64,000 nt of DNA from Shimwellia blattae DSM 4481 = NBRC 105725 (GCF_000262305.1 NC_017910.1:3038001-3102000); one strand, 5' to 3'; counted from the first letter of the stretch, positions 52,487 through 60,798 are shown. The notes: a model not told the origin generated them from the letters alone. Translations and numbers: made by a program.

Positions 52487-54589
52487 TTAAATAGCGTTTT
52501 TACGTTTATTTGATTCCAGAATATCCAGCGAGTTATTCAGATATTCATCCTCGCTGTATTCACCCTCCTCCAGCTCAGCCAGGGCCATCGGCGTAGCTCC
52601 GCGCTGCGGGCGATAGACATTCCCGCGCAGCAACTCCTGCTCTGCCGGGGCTGGCAGCGTCTGGACGTTCTCTGCCTCCGCCAGGCGGACCTTCTCCTCA
52701 CCGCGTGCACGCATCCCCTTGATGCGCTGCTGGCGCTGGTGATACTCGGCCGTGACCGGGAATGCCTGCTGTTTATTACCGTCCCAGATAGCCTCACAAA
52801 TAAAGGAACCATCCATGCGACGAATAACAACTTTGTTTGCATCGTGTATATCGTAATTAACGAGCACTTTATTACCGTGCTCGTTGTTGAGCTCGGCTGA
52901 GTAATACAGGTTATTGAACAGACGTACCTCGCAGCGGTTAACGGTACGCTCTATCTGCGGCATGAACATTTCGCGCAGCTCCAGCTCCGACAGCCACTCG
53001 ATTTCGGTCTTCTCGGTTTCCAGCTTATAGCGGCGGAACTGTGCGGGAGTGAAGTGCTCGCCGTCGCTGCGCAGCGGCAGAGACTCGTGCGGGCGGTTGT
53101 TGTACCACTCCACCCCGGCCTCAATGTGCTGAATCAGCGATTCCCAGGACGGCAGATCGCGCAGAGTCGCCTGCTGCTTTGCCGTCAGCTCTTTGCCTTT
53201 ATTCGCGGCGTTAGTTGCCGATGCCAGGCTTTTCGTCATCTTACGAACGGTGCTGCGGTCTGCGCCGGTGCCGTAGTAGGTGGCAAACTGGCGCGATATG
53301 CGCATGGCCAGAGAGCGGTTAAGGCGTTCGATGATGCCACGCCCCTGCGGATTCTCCGGAATACCCAGCCGGTGATCGATACCGAGGCGGGGAAGGATAC
53401 CGGTTAACTCAGCATCAAAGGTATTGTTGGTCTCACCGCCGCCGTTATCCGAGTAGTACAGAAAAGGCTTGCCGTGGTTTTTAATACCGTGGCGCAGGGC
53501 GTCAGCGACCGCAATTACGCTTTCAGACAGCGCCAGGCTCCAGCCGACGATATAACGGCAGCTGCCGTCCAGAATAAATGTCACCTCCGGCGAGAACGGG
53601 TTGCCGTGGTCGGGGTGAGCCACCTTCATCTTCATGCCGTGGCCGTCACCAATCCAGACGTAATTAACCGGCAGGGACTCCCAGTCACGGCGGACAAAGC
53701 CCTCATACTGGCGGAACTCGCTGCCGGTGATTCGGCCTTTTTGCTTCACAACAACAGGCAGCTTGTTCATGGCGTAGCACACCTGGTCGTAAGAGGGGAT
53801 CGCTGCGGCCATCATGGCGTCATCCTGGTAACGCTCAGCCCAGCCCACAGAAAAATCATCGTAGGCTTCCTGAATACCGCGCCCGTCCGGGCGGCGGTAA
53901 AAACTCAGGAACTCCGGCAACCACTTAATTTCCTCCGGCTTGACCACCTGCCGCTTGCCTGGGGCCAGCAGCAGAAGTCGCTCAGCGGCAGAACGCGTCT
54001 TATTAAAATCAGCAACCCAGCGCTTAAGCGATATTTCGCTCAGCGACCGCGATGCGCCTTTCTTGGCATTCGCCATTGAGACGGCATCCGCCAGGCGCTG
54101 GGGTAATTCACCAGTCTGCGCCTGACGCACGATTTCGCGGATAGCCTTCGCACGGCTATACCCAGGCAGTTCGCCGAGGCGAAGAACTTCGACAACGAGT
54201 GCCATACGTGCATCAGCAGTCTGACGCTGTACCGCCGTCAGGCAGTTCAGCTTCTGCTCCATCAGAGCCGGGCATTTGCGGTACACCGAGATTTTGCTTT
54301 CCTCGGAGCCTTTGACGCGTGGCGTAGCCGATGCGGTAACAGGAGCGACAGGCAGCTCTTTCGGTGAACCGTTCATCAGTTCTTTAATCTGATTAAGGCG
54401 GATAGCCTCTTGCGCCTCTAAAGGAAGACTGTCTAGTTTGTAAACGTACCCCCCGCCCATACCCCGGCGCTTTTGAGAGACCCAGCCCTCTTTTTTGGCT
54501 CGTTCACGTATATTTCTGGATGTCGTTGGTAACCCAGGTAAATGCATTTGAGCTAAGTCTTCAGCGCTAAAATGAGATTTCATGCTCAT
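52487..54589 (-). CDS. A: DDE transposase, MuA family
   Basis: A 700-residue phage transposase. N-terminal DNA-binding domains (winged helix SAEDLAQMHLPGLPTTSRNI; GMGGGYVYKLDSLP) precede the catalytic core with Asp315 (IGDGHG), Asp381 (YYSDNGGGETN) and Glu421 (PQGRGIIERLNR). The Mu-type C-terminal barrel and the extreme C-terminal tail that contacts MuB and ClpX follow. Length and order are as in Mu. GGAGTTTACTT precedes the ATG. Confidence 0.96.
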   Translation of the reverse strand: MSMKSHFSAEDLAQMHLPGLPTTSRNIRERAKKEGWVSQKRRGMGGGYVYKLDSLPLEAQEAIRLNQIKELMNGSPKELPVAPVTASATPRVKGSEESKISVYRKCPALMEQKLNCLTAVQRQTADARMALVVEVLRLGELPGYSRAKAIREIVRQAQTGELPQRLADAVSMANAKKGASRSLSEISLKRWVADFNKTRSAAERLLLLAPGKRQVVKPEEIKWLPEFLSFYRRPDGRGIQEAYDDFSVGWAERYQDDAMMAAAIPSYDQVCYAMNKLPVVVKQKGRITGSEFRQYEGFVRRDWESLPVNYVWIGDGHGMKMKVAHPDHGNPFSPEVTFILDGSCRYIVGWSLALSESVIAVADALRHGIKNHGKPFLYYSDNGGGETNNTFDAELTGILPRLGIDHRLGIPENPQGRGIIERLNRSLAMRISRQFATYYGTGADRSTVRKMTKSLASATNAANKGKELTAKQQATLRDLPSWESLIQHIEAGVEWYNNRPHESLPLRSDGEHFTPAQFRRYKLETEKTEIEWLSELELREMFMPQIERTVNRCEVRLFNNLYYSAELNNEHGNKVLVNYDIHDANKVVIRRMDGSFICEAIWDGNKQQAFPVTAEYHQRQQRIKGMRARGEEKVRLAEAENVQTLPAPAEQELLRGNVYRPQRGATPMALAELEEGEYSEDEYLNNSLDILESNKRKNAI

Positions 54590-54611
54590 AAGTAAACTCC
54601 GTTTACACTAA

Positions 54612-54875
54612 TTACTTGTGTACATGAGCAAAAGAGTGAGTAAAATCGCTGCCATATCGACTTGGCCAAATTTCTTCAGGTGGAATGCCTATCGCATCTG
54701 CGATTATTTTCTGCCCTTTAGGCCACTTACGATCGAGTGCGTTGTTTAAGGCTGTAGGGGTCTTGTACCCGTGGTGTACAGAAAGGCCGCGAAGAGACCA
54801 GCCACGTTTATGCAGTGCCGCAACAATGTCAGCACGATGCCAGTCTAGGGGTACTTGCTGATTTTTTTTATTCAT
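54612..54875 (-). CDS. ner: Ner-like early repressor
   Basis: An 87-residue DNA-binding protein of the Ner/Nlp family: DWHRADIVAALHKRGWSLRG, LSVHHGYKTPTALNNALDR and WPKGQKIIADAIGIPPEEIW. In Mu, Ner shuts down early and repressor transcription. It is the first early gene, 22 bases before A, facing away from the repressor. Confidence 0.93.
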   Translation of the reverse strand: MNKKNQQVPLDWHRADIVAALHKRGWSLRGLSVHHGYKTPTALNNALDRKWPKGQKIIADAIGIPPEEIWPSRYGSDFTHSFAHVHK

Positions 54876-54934
54876 GGCTTTTGCTCATTTATTGAAATCA
54901 TGAACAAAGACTATTCGCAAACGCTAAAGAAATC

Positions 54935-55094
54935 AACTCGGATGAGGTGATTATTTAAAGCATCCGAGTTAATCATCTTTCTCTTTTGCGTGTAATTTTA
55001 ATTTATCACATTAAAAACAATGACTTAAAAGTCAACTCGGATGAGGTGTTAATATGTCTTTAGAACGTCCCGAACATGAAAATAAACTCGGATG
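54935..55094. promoter_or_regulatory. Repressor operator array (four AACTCGGATG sites)
   Basis: The decamer AACTCGGATG occurs at 54935, 55034 and 55085, and inverted (CATCCGAGTT) at 54961. Two copies extend to AACTCGGATGAGGTG, the second overlapping the ribosome site of the repressor, and the last lies inside its coding start. The array covers the divergent promoter region of ner and the repressor. Confidence 0.8.
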
Positions 55095-55794
55095 CGAAGG
55101 TTTTCACTCTCGTTTGCGTGCGTTGCTTAAGAAATTCAAAAGCAACAATGCCTTTGCAGTAGCCGCTGGTATTTCACCATCAGGACTGAATAGACTTTTG
55201 GAGGGCGGATATCCTACGCTTCCCATCCTCATAGCCTTGGCTAAAGCTGGGGGCGTATCTGTTGAGTGGCTTTCCACTGGGGGCGATTTGGTTGAATCTA
55301 AGCTACCAGCTTTAGTTCAAGGGGATGTAGTCGGCGCTACTGTAACTGATGTAAAAGGAAATAATGTAGATCTTGAGGAGTTTGTCTTTGTTCCTAGGTA
55401 CAACGTATGCGCGTCTGCCGGTTATGGCTCATGGAATGATGACGAAACCCCCATGTTTACGGTTTCGTTTCGTCGCTTCTGGGTGACTAATCATCTCAAA
55501 GCAGATCCTGCCCAACTCTCAGTAATCAGTGTTTACGGTGATTCTATGGAAGGAGTTCTGAACGATAAAGATATAATACTTATAAATCATGCAGATAAAG
55601 AGCCAAGAGAGGGGATTTATGTTTTGCGTATTGACGGCCAGCTAATCGTTAAACGAGTTCAAAGATTACCTGGATCGCTTTTGCGAATCACTAGCACTAA
55701 TCCAGCTTATGAGCCGTTCTCCATCAATCTCAATGATGTTCCTAGTGATTTTGATATTGTCGGAAAAGTAGTTTGGTATGGTAGGGTTGTCTAG
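55054..55794 (+). CDS. c: Prophage repressor, HTH plus S24 (LexA/CI-like) autoprotease
   Basis: A 246-residue lysogeny repressor. Residues 17-80 form an HTH (NAFAVAAGISPSGLNRLLEG); the C-terminal S24 domain has catalytic Ser164 (YGDSMEGVL) and Lys200 (GQLIVKRV), with a likely self-cleavage site at Ala122-Gly123 (CASAGYG). Mu's own repressor is not of this class, so this switch should respond to RecA/SOS. Only gene on the + strand in the phage. GAGGTG precedes the ATG and overlaps an operator site. Confidence 0.93.
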   Translation: MSLERPEHENKLGCEGFHSRLRALLKKFKSNNAFAVAAGISPSGLNRLLEGGYPTLPILIALAKAGGVSVEWLSTGGDLVESKLPALVQGDVVGATVTDVKGNNVDLEEFVFVPRYNVCASAGYGSWNDDETPMFTVSFRRFWVTNHLKADPAQLSVISVYGDSMEGVLNDKDIILINHADKEPREGIYVLRIDGQLIVKRVQRLPGSLLRITSTNPAYEPFSINLNDVPSDFDIVGKVVWYGRVV

Positions 55795-55859
55795 CCCTAC
55801 GTTCAAGTTTTGAACATTGTTTAAATCTGATTTTGGACGTTTGAATTCGGTTTCTGACT

Positions 55860-55997
55860 GGTATCAATAGATTTCAAGTTGTAGTCCTTTCATCAGATCC
55901 AGTATCAAATCGTCCAGACCATCGGATCCAGCATTCCCGCCTATTCCCACTTATTCCTGCTTATTCCCGGTAGTATCAAATGATTCCCTCCATAACA
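55860..55997. repeat. Phage left end with transposase-binding-type repeats
   Basis: Three copies of a GTATCAAA motif (55860-55867 as GGTATCAA, 55912-55919, 55973-55980), inverted relative to the three at the other end. Spacing is 52 and 61 bases. The outermost copy ends 17 bases from the phage tip. These are the expected MuA-type binding sites. Confidence 0.75.
55931..55970. repeat. Four 10-bp tandem repeats near the phage left end
   Basis: GCATTCCCGC, CTATTCCCAC, TTATTCCTGC, TTATTCCCGG: four units of a TATTCCC-type decamer, exactly one helix turn each, lying between two transposase-type sites. Possible site for a bending protein or transposition enhancer. Confidence 0.65.
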
Positions 55998-56111
55998 AAA
56001 CGCCGGGCCCACGCCGATCACCACTTCATCGCTGCGCTCACCGGGTTTTGCCACCCCGCTTTCCACCAGATTAAGGGTGAAAACCGGGGCCTTTTTCTGT
56101 GTTGTTTCCAT
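55998..56111 (-). pseudogene. dhaC: dhaC 5' fragment (glycerol dehydratase medium subunit, disrupted)
   Basis: The first 38 codons of dhaC (METTQKKAPVFTL ... EVVIGVGPAF), starting at 56111 behind GGGAG and 15 bases after dhaB. After GCG TTT the frame enters the phage, reads 20 odd codons and stops. It fits exactly onto the fragment at 22180-22660 (DKYQHK). The intact product would be about 196 residues, close to the 194 I recall for Klebsiella DhaC. Confidence 0.95.
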
Positions 56112-56126
56112 TGTGCTGCTCCCCGC

Positions 56127-57794
56127 TTATTCGATGCTGTCCGGCTGGATAACCGTGGCGATATTTTTGATCTCTTCCCAGCGCTGCGGGGAGATACGGT
56201 AACCGGTGCCCGGCCCCTGGTAGTCATTGATATCGTTCACCGCGCTCACCACTTCAAACTCACGATCCAGGATCGCGGAAGTTTGCAGATAGTCGCCGGT
56301 AACCCGCTGGCGCAGCATATTGAGGATATTGTTCGCCACATCGTCAAAGCCGTTCACGCTCAGCGCCCGGACAATATCCAGCCCGGTGATGTTGCGCTTC
56401 ATCATCTCTTCAACGGCGCTCAGATCCTCAACCACATTGCGCGGCGGCATATCTTTGCTGCCGTGGGCATAGGTGGCGGCGGTGACCTCTTCGTCGGTCA
56501 CCGGCGGGAGCCCCAGCTCGCGGAATACCGCCTGTACCGCCCGGGCGGCCTTGTTGCGAATGGCAATGGTCTCTTCTTCTGAAACCGGGCGCAGCCCGCC
56601 ATCCACCATCAGATCCCGCTGCAGAATGTTGTAATCGTCGAAGTCTTCCGCATCGAAGTTGGAGCCGGCGAACATGTTGTCGTAGTTCGGCACCGCACTG
56701 TAGCCGGAGAAGATAAAATCCGTACCCGGCAGCATCTGCATCAGGGTGCGGGCGGTACGGCGAATATCGGAGTGGGAGAAAGTCTGGTCATTGGCGGAAG
56801 CCACTTCCAGATCGAGCATGGAGGCAATCAGGTTTTCAGCCAGCACCGCGCGGATCCCGGAAGGCACCGCCCCGGTCATCCCGATGCAGCTCACCGCCCC
56901 GTTTTGCAGCCCCTGTACCCCGGCCCCTTTGGTGATGAAAATACAGCGCGACTCCAGGTAGAGCATGGATTTGCTCTCTGCATACCCCATCAGCGCTTCG
57001 GATCCGGTGCCCGAGGTGTAGCGCATCTTCAGCCCGCGGGAAGCATATGCCGAGGCGAGAAACGCCTTCGACCAGGGGGTGTCGTCGCCATCGGTAAATA
57101 CCGCTTCAGTACCGTACACGGAGACGGTCTCCGCATAGCTGGTAAAGCCGCGCATCCCCAGTTCAAGCTCGGTGGCCTCTTCCACGGAACACTGGGTCAG
57201 CACCCCGGGGCGGCCAGACTGTGAGCCAATCAGCAGCGCCAGGGCATTAAACGGCGCGTAGCGGGCGATCCCCACCGTCGTTTCCTGCTCGGAAAAGCCA
57301 CGGATCCCGGCTTCGGCCGCATCGGCGGCAATCTGTACCGGGTTATCTTTAAGGTTGGTGACATGGCACTGGTTGGAGGGGGTACGCCGGGCGCGCATTT
57401 TCTGCAGCGCCATCATCATCTCCACCACGTTCATATGGGACATCACCTCCACAGCTTTGGCCGGGGTGATGGCGGTGGTCACTTTAATGATCTCGGCGCG
57501 GCTGACGTTAATATCCACCAGCATGCGCGCAATGGTCAGGGCATCCAGCCCCATGGCGTGTTCGGTTTCCTCGATATTAATCGCATAATCGGCAATAAAC
57601 CGGTCTATCATGTCGAAGTCGGCCCGGGCTTTGCCGTCCAGCTCCACAATGCGGCCCTGCTCAACCTTCACCGAAGAGGGCGGATCCCAGGGGCTCCCCA
57701 TGGCTATCAGCCCCTCTTCAGGCCATTCGCCTATCAGGCCATCCTGGTTTACCGGCCGCTTTTCGAGGACCTCGAATCGTTTTGATCGTCTCAT
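56127..57794 (-). CDS. dhaB: B12-dependent glycerol dehydratase large subunit DhaB
   Basis: A 555-residue catalytic alpha subunit with a TIM barrel that binds adenosylcobalamin and dehydrates glycerol to 3-hydroxypropionaldehyde by a radical route. Nearly every block matches Klebsiella DhaB, e.g. RPVNQDGLIGEWPEEGLIAM, NQCHVTNLKDNPVQIAADAA, YTSGTGSEALMGY. The start at 57794 (MRRSKRF) is the family start; a longer frame to 57878 is rejected. The gene is intact, but its partner dhaC is broken directly downstream, so no working enzyme is expected. Confidence 0.97.
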   Translation of the reverse strand: MRRSKRFEVLEKRPVNQDGLIGEWPEEGLIAMGSPWDPPSSVKVEQGRIVELDGKARADFDMIDRFIADYAINIEETEHAMGLDALTIARMLVDINVSRAEIIKVTTAITPAKAVEVMSHMNVVEMMMALQKMRARRTPSNQCHVTNLKDNPVQIAADAAEAGIRGFSEQETTVGIARYAPFNALALLIGSQSGRPGVLTQCSVEEATELELGMRGFTSYAETVSVYGTEAVFTDGDDTPWSKAFLASAYASRGLKMRYTSGTGSEALMGYAESKSMLYLESRCIFITKGAGVQGLQNGAVSCIGMTGAVPSGIRAVLAENLIASMLDLEVASANDQTFSHSDIRRTARTLMQMLPGTDFIFSGYSAVPNYDNMFAGSNFDAEDFDDYNILQRDLMVDGGLRPVSEEETIAIRNKAARAVQAVFRELGLPPVTDEEVTAATYAHGSKDMPPRNVVEDLSAVEEMMKRNITGLDIVRALSVNGFDDVANNILNMLRQRVTGDYLQTSAILDREFEVVSAVNDINDYQGPGTGYRISPQRWEEIKNIATVIQPDSIE

Positions 57795-58185
57795 TTTGCT
57801 CTGGCTCGTAAGATTAAAAAATCGCGCCCGGCAGCGCACCGGGCGATAGTTACCGGCAACATAAAGGGCCAGACGCAATAAAAAAATTAAATAAATTAAG
57901 TTCCATTTTGAGACGTTATTTTATGAATAGGTTTCATTATGAAACCCATTAATTCCACCAGACAAATAAATGTGACGCCCGGCAATATCAAAACCAAAAT
58001 AAGCAGCCGCAGCCGTAACCCGCAACGCAATGGCGTTATTTCAGGCAGTTGACTTCATATTCCAGATAGTAAAAATAACACTAAATGATTATTTTAACTT
58101 TTGTCTGTTAACCAGCCACAATTTAAATATTTATTAAATTAACATCACTCCCGTTAACAGTCCGCGGATAATTTCAGGAGCAGTT
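57795..58185. other. Divergent control region dhaB / orfY-dhaT
   Basis: A 391-bp AT-rich region that must carry both dha promoters. It contains the paired dyads at 57900-57945. I found no good sigma-54 -24/-12 element, which agrees with a sigma-70 type of regulation by DhaR. Confidence 0.6.
57900..57945. promoter_or_regulatory. Paired 15-bp dyads, candidate DhaR operators
   Basis: GTTTCATTATGAAAC (57931-57945) is a near-perfect palindrome; GTTCCATTTTGAGAC (57900-57914) matches it at 12 of 15 positions. Centres are 31 bases apart, close to three helix turns, about 110-140 bases before dhaB and 240-280 before orfY. Confidence 0.55.
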
Positions 58186-58614
58186 ATGAATAAGAGTCTT
58201 CCCCGCGCCAGTATCAGCCTGGCCATGGCAAAAAAAATGGCCCAGGCCGCAGAAGATAAAGCCATAAAAATCAATGTTCCGGTGGTTATTTCCGTTGTCG
58301 ACTGCGGGGCCAACACCCTGCTGATACAACGTATGGATAATGCTTTTGTTACCAGTGTTGATATTTCTCTTAACAAAGCCTGGAGCGCCTGCTGCCTGAA
58401 ACAGCCCACCCACGAAATAACCGACGTGGTGCAGCCAGGGCAGTCACTGTACGGGTTACAGCTTACTAATCAGCAGCGGATTGTTATTTTTGGCGGCGGA
58501 TTCCCGATTATTGAAAATGGTCAGGTTATTGGTGCCGTTGGCGTAAGCGGCGGCACCGTAGAGCAGGATATGGAAATAGCCCGCTCGGCGCTTGATTGTT
58601 TTAATGCAGAATAG
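58186..58614 (+). CDS. OrfY of the dha regulon (GlcG/HbpS-like)
   Basis: A 142-residue protein of the GlcG/HbpS (PduO C-terminal-like) fold. Typical blocks: LAMAKKMAQAAEDKAIKINV, VVISVVDCGANTLLIQRMDN and GQVIGAVGVSGGTVEQDMEI. Related domains bind heme or corrinoid; a role in cofactor handling for the dehydratase is plausible but unproved. AGGAG precedes the ATG. It heads the orfY-dhaT unit; dhaT follows 37 bases later. Confidence 0.85.
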   Translation: MNKSLPRASISLAMAKKMAQAAEDKAIKINVPVVISVVDCGANTLLIQRMDNAFVTSVDISLNKAWSACCLKQPTHEITDVVQPGQSLYGLQLTNQQRIVIFGGGFPIIENGQVIGAVGVSGGTVEQDMEIARSALDCFNAE

Positions 58615-58651
58615 ACCACAATTTACTGAAAAAATCCCGAGGGTATATATT

Positions 58652-59815
58652 ATGAGCGACCGCATGTATGACTTCCTGGTTCCAAATGTGAACTTCTTTG
58701 GCCCGGGCGCCGTTTCTGTTGTTGGCCAGCGCTGCCAGCTGCTGGGGGGTAAAAAAGCCCTGCTGGTGACCGATAAGGGCCTGCGCGCCATTAAAGACGG
58801 TGCTGTCGATCAGACCGTGAAGCACCTGAAAGCCGCCGGTATTGAGGTGGTCATTTTCGACGGGGTCGAGCCGAACCCGAAAGACACCAACGTACTCGAC
58901 GGCCTGGCCATGTTCCGTAAAGAGCAGTGCGATATGATAATCACCGTCGGCGGCGGCAGCCCGCACGACTGCGGTAAAGGCATTGGTATTGCGGCCACCC
59001 ACCCGGGTGATCTGTACAGCTATGCCGGTATCGAAACACTCACCAACCCGCTGCCGCCCATTATTGCGGTCAACACCACCGCCGGGACCGCCAGCGAAGT
59101 CACCCGCCACTGCGTGCTGACTAACACCAAAACCAAAGTAAAATTTGTGATTGTCAGCTGGCGCAACCTGCCTTCCGTCTCCATTAACGATCCGCTGCTG
59201 ATGATCGGCAAGCCCGCCGGGCTGACCGCCGCCACCGGTATGGATGCCCTGACCCACGCGGTAGAGGCCTATATCTCCAAAGACGCCAACCCGGTTACCG
59301 ATGCCTCTGCTATTCAGGCCATCAAACTGATTGCCACCAACCTGCGTCAGGCCGTCGCCCTGGGGACCAACCTCAAAGCCCGTGAAAACATGGCCTGCGC
59401 CTCTCTGCTGGCCGGGATGGCCTTTAACAACGCCAACCTGGGCTATGTTCACGCCATGGCTCACCAGCTGGGCGGCCTGTACGACATGGCCCACGGGGTG
59501 GCGAACGCGGTCCTGCTGCCCCATGTCTGCCGCTATAACCTGATTGCCAACCCGGAAAAATTTGCCGATATCGCCACCTTTATGGGGGAAAACACCACCG
59601 GTCTTTCCACCATGGACGCAGCGGAGCTGGCCATCAGCGCCATTGCCCGTCTGTCTAAAGATGTCGGGATCCCGCAGCACCTGCGTGAACTGGGGGTAAA
59701 AGAGGCCGACTTCCCGTACATGGCAGAAATGGCCCTGAAAGACGGCAACGCCTTCTCTAACCCGCGTAAAGGGAACGAAAAAGAGATTGCCGACATCTTC
59801 CGCCAGGCATTCTGA
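58652..59815 (+). CDS. dhaT: 1,3-propanediol dehydrogenase DhaT
   Basis: A 387-residue iron-dependent dehydrogenase that reduces 3-hydroxypropionaldehyde with NADH to 1,3-propanediol, regenerating NAD during glycerol fermentation. MYDFLVPNVNFFGPGAVSVV, GGGSPHDCGKGIGIAATHPG and the metal sites GMDALTHAVEAY and HAMAHQLGGLYDMAHGVAN are intact. ATG 58652 (after GAGGG) is the family start; a longer frame is rejected. A terminator follows. The substrate supply is broken by the phage. Confidence 0.96.
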   Translation: MSDRMYDFLVPNVNFFGPGAVSVVGQRCQLLGGKKALLVTDKGLRAIKDGAVDQTVKHLKAAGIEVVIFDGVEPNPKDTNVLDGLAMFRKEQCDMIITVGGGSPHDCGKGIGIAATHPGDLYSYAGIETLTNPLPPIIAVNTTAGTASEVTRHCVLTNTKTKVKFVIVSWRNLPSVSINDPLLMIGKPAGLTAATGMDALTHAVEAYISKDANPVTDASAIQAIKLIATNLRQAVALGTNLKARENMACASLLAGMAFNNANLGYVHAMAHQLGGLYDMAHGVANAVLLPHVCRYNLIANPEKFADIATFMGENTTGLSTMDAAELAISAIARLSKDVGIPQHLRELGVKEADFPYMAEMALKDGNAFSNPRKGNEKEIADIFRQAF

Positions 59816-59834
59816 GTACCTCACTGCGTTATCT

Positions 59835-59858
59835 GCGGGCCATCTGGCCCGCTTTTTC
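59835..59858 (+). terminator. Terminator-like hairpin after dhaT
   Basis: Stem GCGGGCC / GGCCCGC with a 4-base loop and TTTTT, 19 bases after the stop. It lies before dhaG, which is on the same strand, so it may attenuate dhaG and the adenosyltransferase gene relative to dhaT. Confidence 0.85.
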
Positions 59859-59878
59859 TTCAGGTGTGGAGAGCTTCT

Positions 59879-60244
59879 ATGCAAAACCCCGGCGTTTCCT
59901 CATCCCCCGCGGTACATGTGTGTTATCACCCCGACCAGGAAGCAGGCGAGCCCCTGCGCCAGATTTGCCTCGGCCTTGAAGAGCAGGGGGTGCCCTGGCG
60001 CGCCCTGCCCTGTTCCGGCCAGGACAACGCCCTGGCCCTGGCCCGCCAGGCGGCGGCCCACTCGGCGCTGCGCACCGGGCTGGGTATTGCCGCCAGCGGC
60101 GAGGTGGTCCTCACCCACGCCCAGTACCCGGCAGACCGCCCCCTGCGCCACTGCCCCCCGGCCAGCAGCCGCGCGCAACTGCGCAATATCGGCGCGAATG
60201 CCGGTCAGCTGGTGAAAGTTATCCCGTTTAGCGAGGCTGAATAA
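59879..60244 (+). CDS. dhaG: Glycerol dehydratase reactivase small subunit DhaG (GdrB)
   Basis: A 121-residue partner of DhaF in the reactivase. It shares the fold of the dehydratase medium subunit and swaps with it. GLEEQGVPWRALPC, GIAASGEVVLTHAQYPADRP and LRNIGANAGQLVKVIPFSE identify it. ATG 59879 follows GTGGAGAG. Its partner dhaF is 40 kb away across the prophage. The adenosyltransferase gene starts 2 bases after the stop. Confidence 0.93.
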   Translation: MQNPGVSSSPAVHVCYHPDQEAGEPLRQICLGLEEQGVPWRALPCSGQDNALALARQAAAHSALRTGLGIAASGEVVLTHAQYPADRPLRHCPPASSRAQLRNIGANAGQLVKVIPFSEAE

Positions 60245-60246
60245 CC

Positions 60247-60798
60247 ATGTACCGCATCTACACCCGCACCGGCGACGCGGGCTCCACCGCCCTGTTTGGC
60301 GGCAGCCGGATCCATAAAGACGATATCCGGGTCGAGGCTTACGGCCAGGTCGATACGCTGATTTCCCTGCTGGGGGTGTGTTACGCCACCAGCTATAACC
60401 CGGCCCTGCGGGAGACGCTGCGGCGCATTCAGGAGGAGCTGTTTGTGGTGGGGGCGGAGCTGGCCAGTGACCCACGCGGTCTCACCCGCCTGGACCGTCT
60501 TATCGGGCAGGAGGATATCACCCGGCTGGAGCAGGAGATCGACCATAACATGGCGGCAACCGGCCCGCTGAAAGCCTTTGTGATCCCCGGGAAGAATCTT
60601 GCCTCGGCCCAGTTGCACGTGGCGCGCACCCAGACCCGCCAGATAGAGCGCATCCTGGTGGCGATGGACAACACCACGCCGCTGCGCGCTCCCCTGAAAA
60701 GCTACATTAACCGCCTGTCAGACGCCCTGTTCGCCATGGCCCGGGTAGAAGAGTGCCCCCCGGAAGAGCAGGCCACTACTCCTGGTGGCGACGCCTGA
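60247..60798 (+). CDS. PduO-type ATP:cob(I)alamin adenosyltransferase
   Basis: A 183-residue enzyme that makes adenosylcobalamin, the dehydratase cofactor. YTRTGDAGSTALFGGSRIHK (ATP-binding N-terminal motif), RVEAYGQVDTLISLLGV and AHRVARTQTRQIERIL-like segment (LHVARTQTRQIERILVAMDN) are typical. Known as orfX in other dha regulons. Its 3' end overlaps the convergent dhaR by 23 bases. Confidence 0.93.
   Translation: MYRIYTRTGDAGSTALFGGSRIHKDDIRVEAYGQVDTLISLLGVCYATSYNPALRETLRRIQEELFVVGAELASDPRGLTRLDRLIGQEDITRLEQEIDHNMAATGPLKAFVIPGKNLASAQLHVARTQTRQIERILVAMDNTTPLRAPLKSYINRLSDALFAMARVEECPPEEQATTPGGDA

Larger units (their letters stand above)
22661..55997 (-). mobile_element. Mu-like transposable prophage inserted in dhaC
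   Basis: A 33.3-kb phage with the full Mu plan: repressor/Ner switch, DDE transposase and ATPase at one end (right side of window), Mor, lysis, packaging, head, contractile tail and fibres at the other. Boundaries are placed where the two halves of dhaC stop; the two ends align as inverted copies, each with TTTGATAC at the same distance (about 17 bases) from the tip. The host bases AAAC flank both sides. No frameshift or deletion was seen in any core gene, so it may be able to transpose. Orientation: phage left end at 55997, right end at 22661. Confidence 0.95.

Noticed and set aside
56018..56227. 69-codon - frame across the dhaB/dhaC junction
   Set aside because: Out of frame with both dhaB and dhaC; shadow frame.
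58601..59884. 427-codon - strand frame opposite dhaT
   Set aside because: Antisense shadow with Gly/His/Arg-rich composition.
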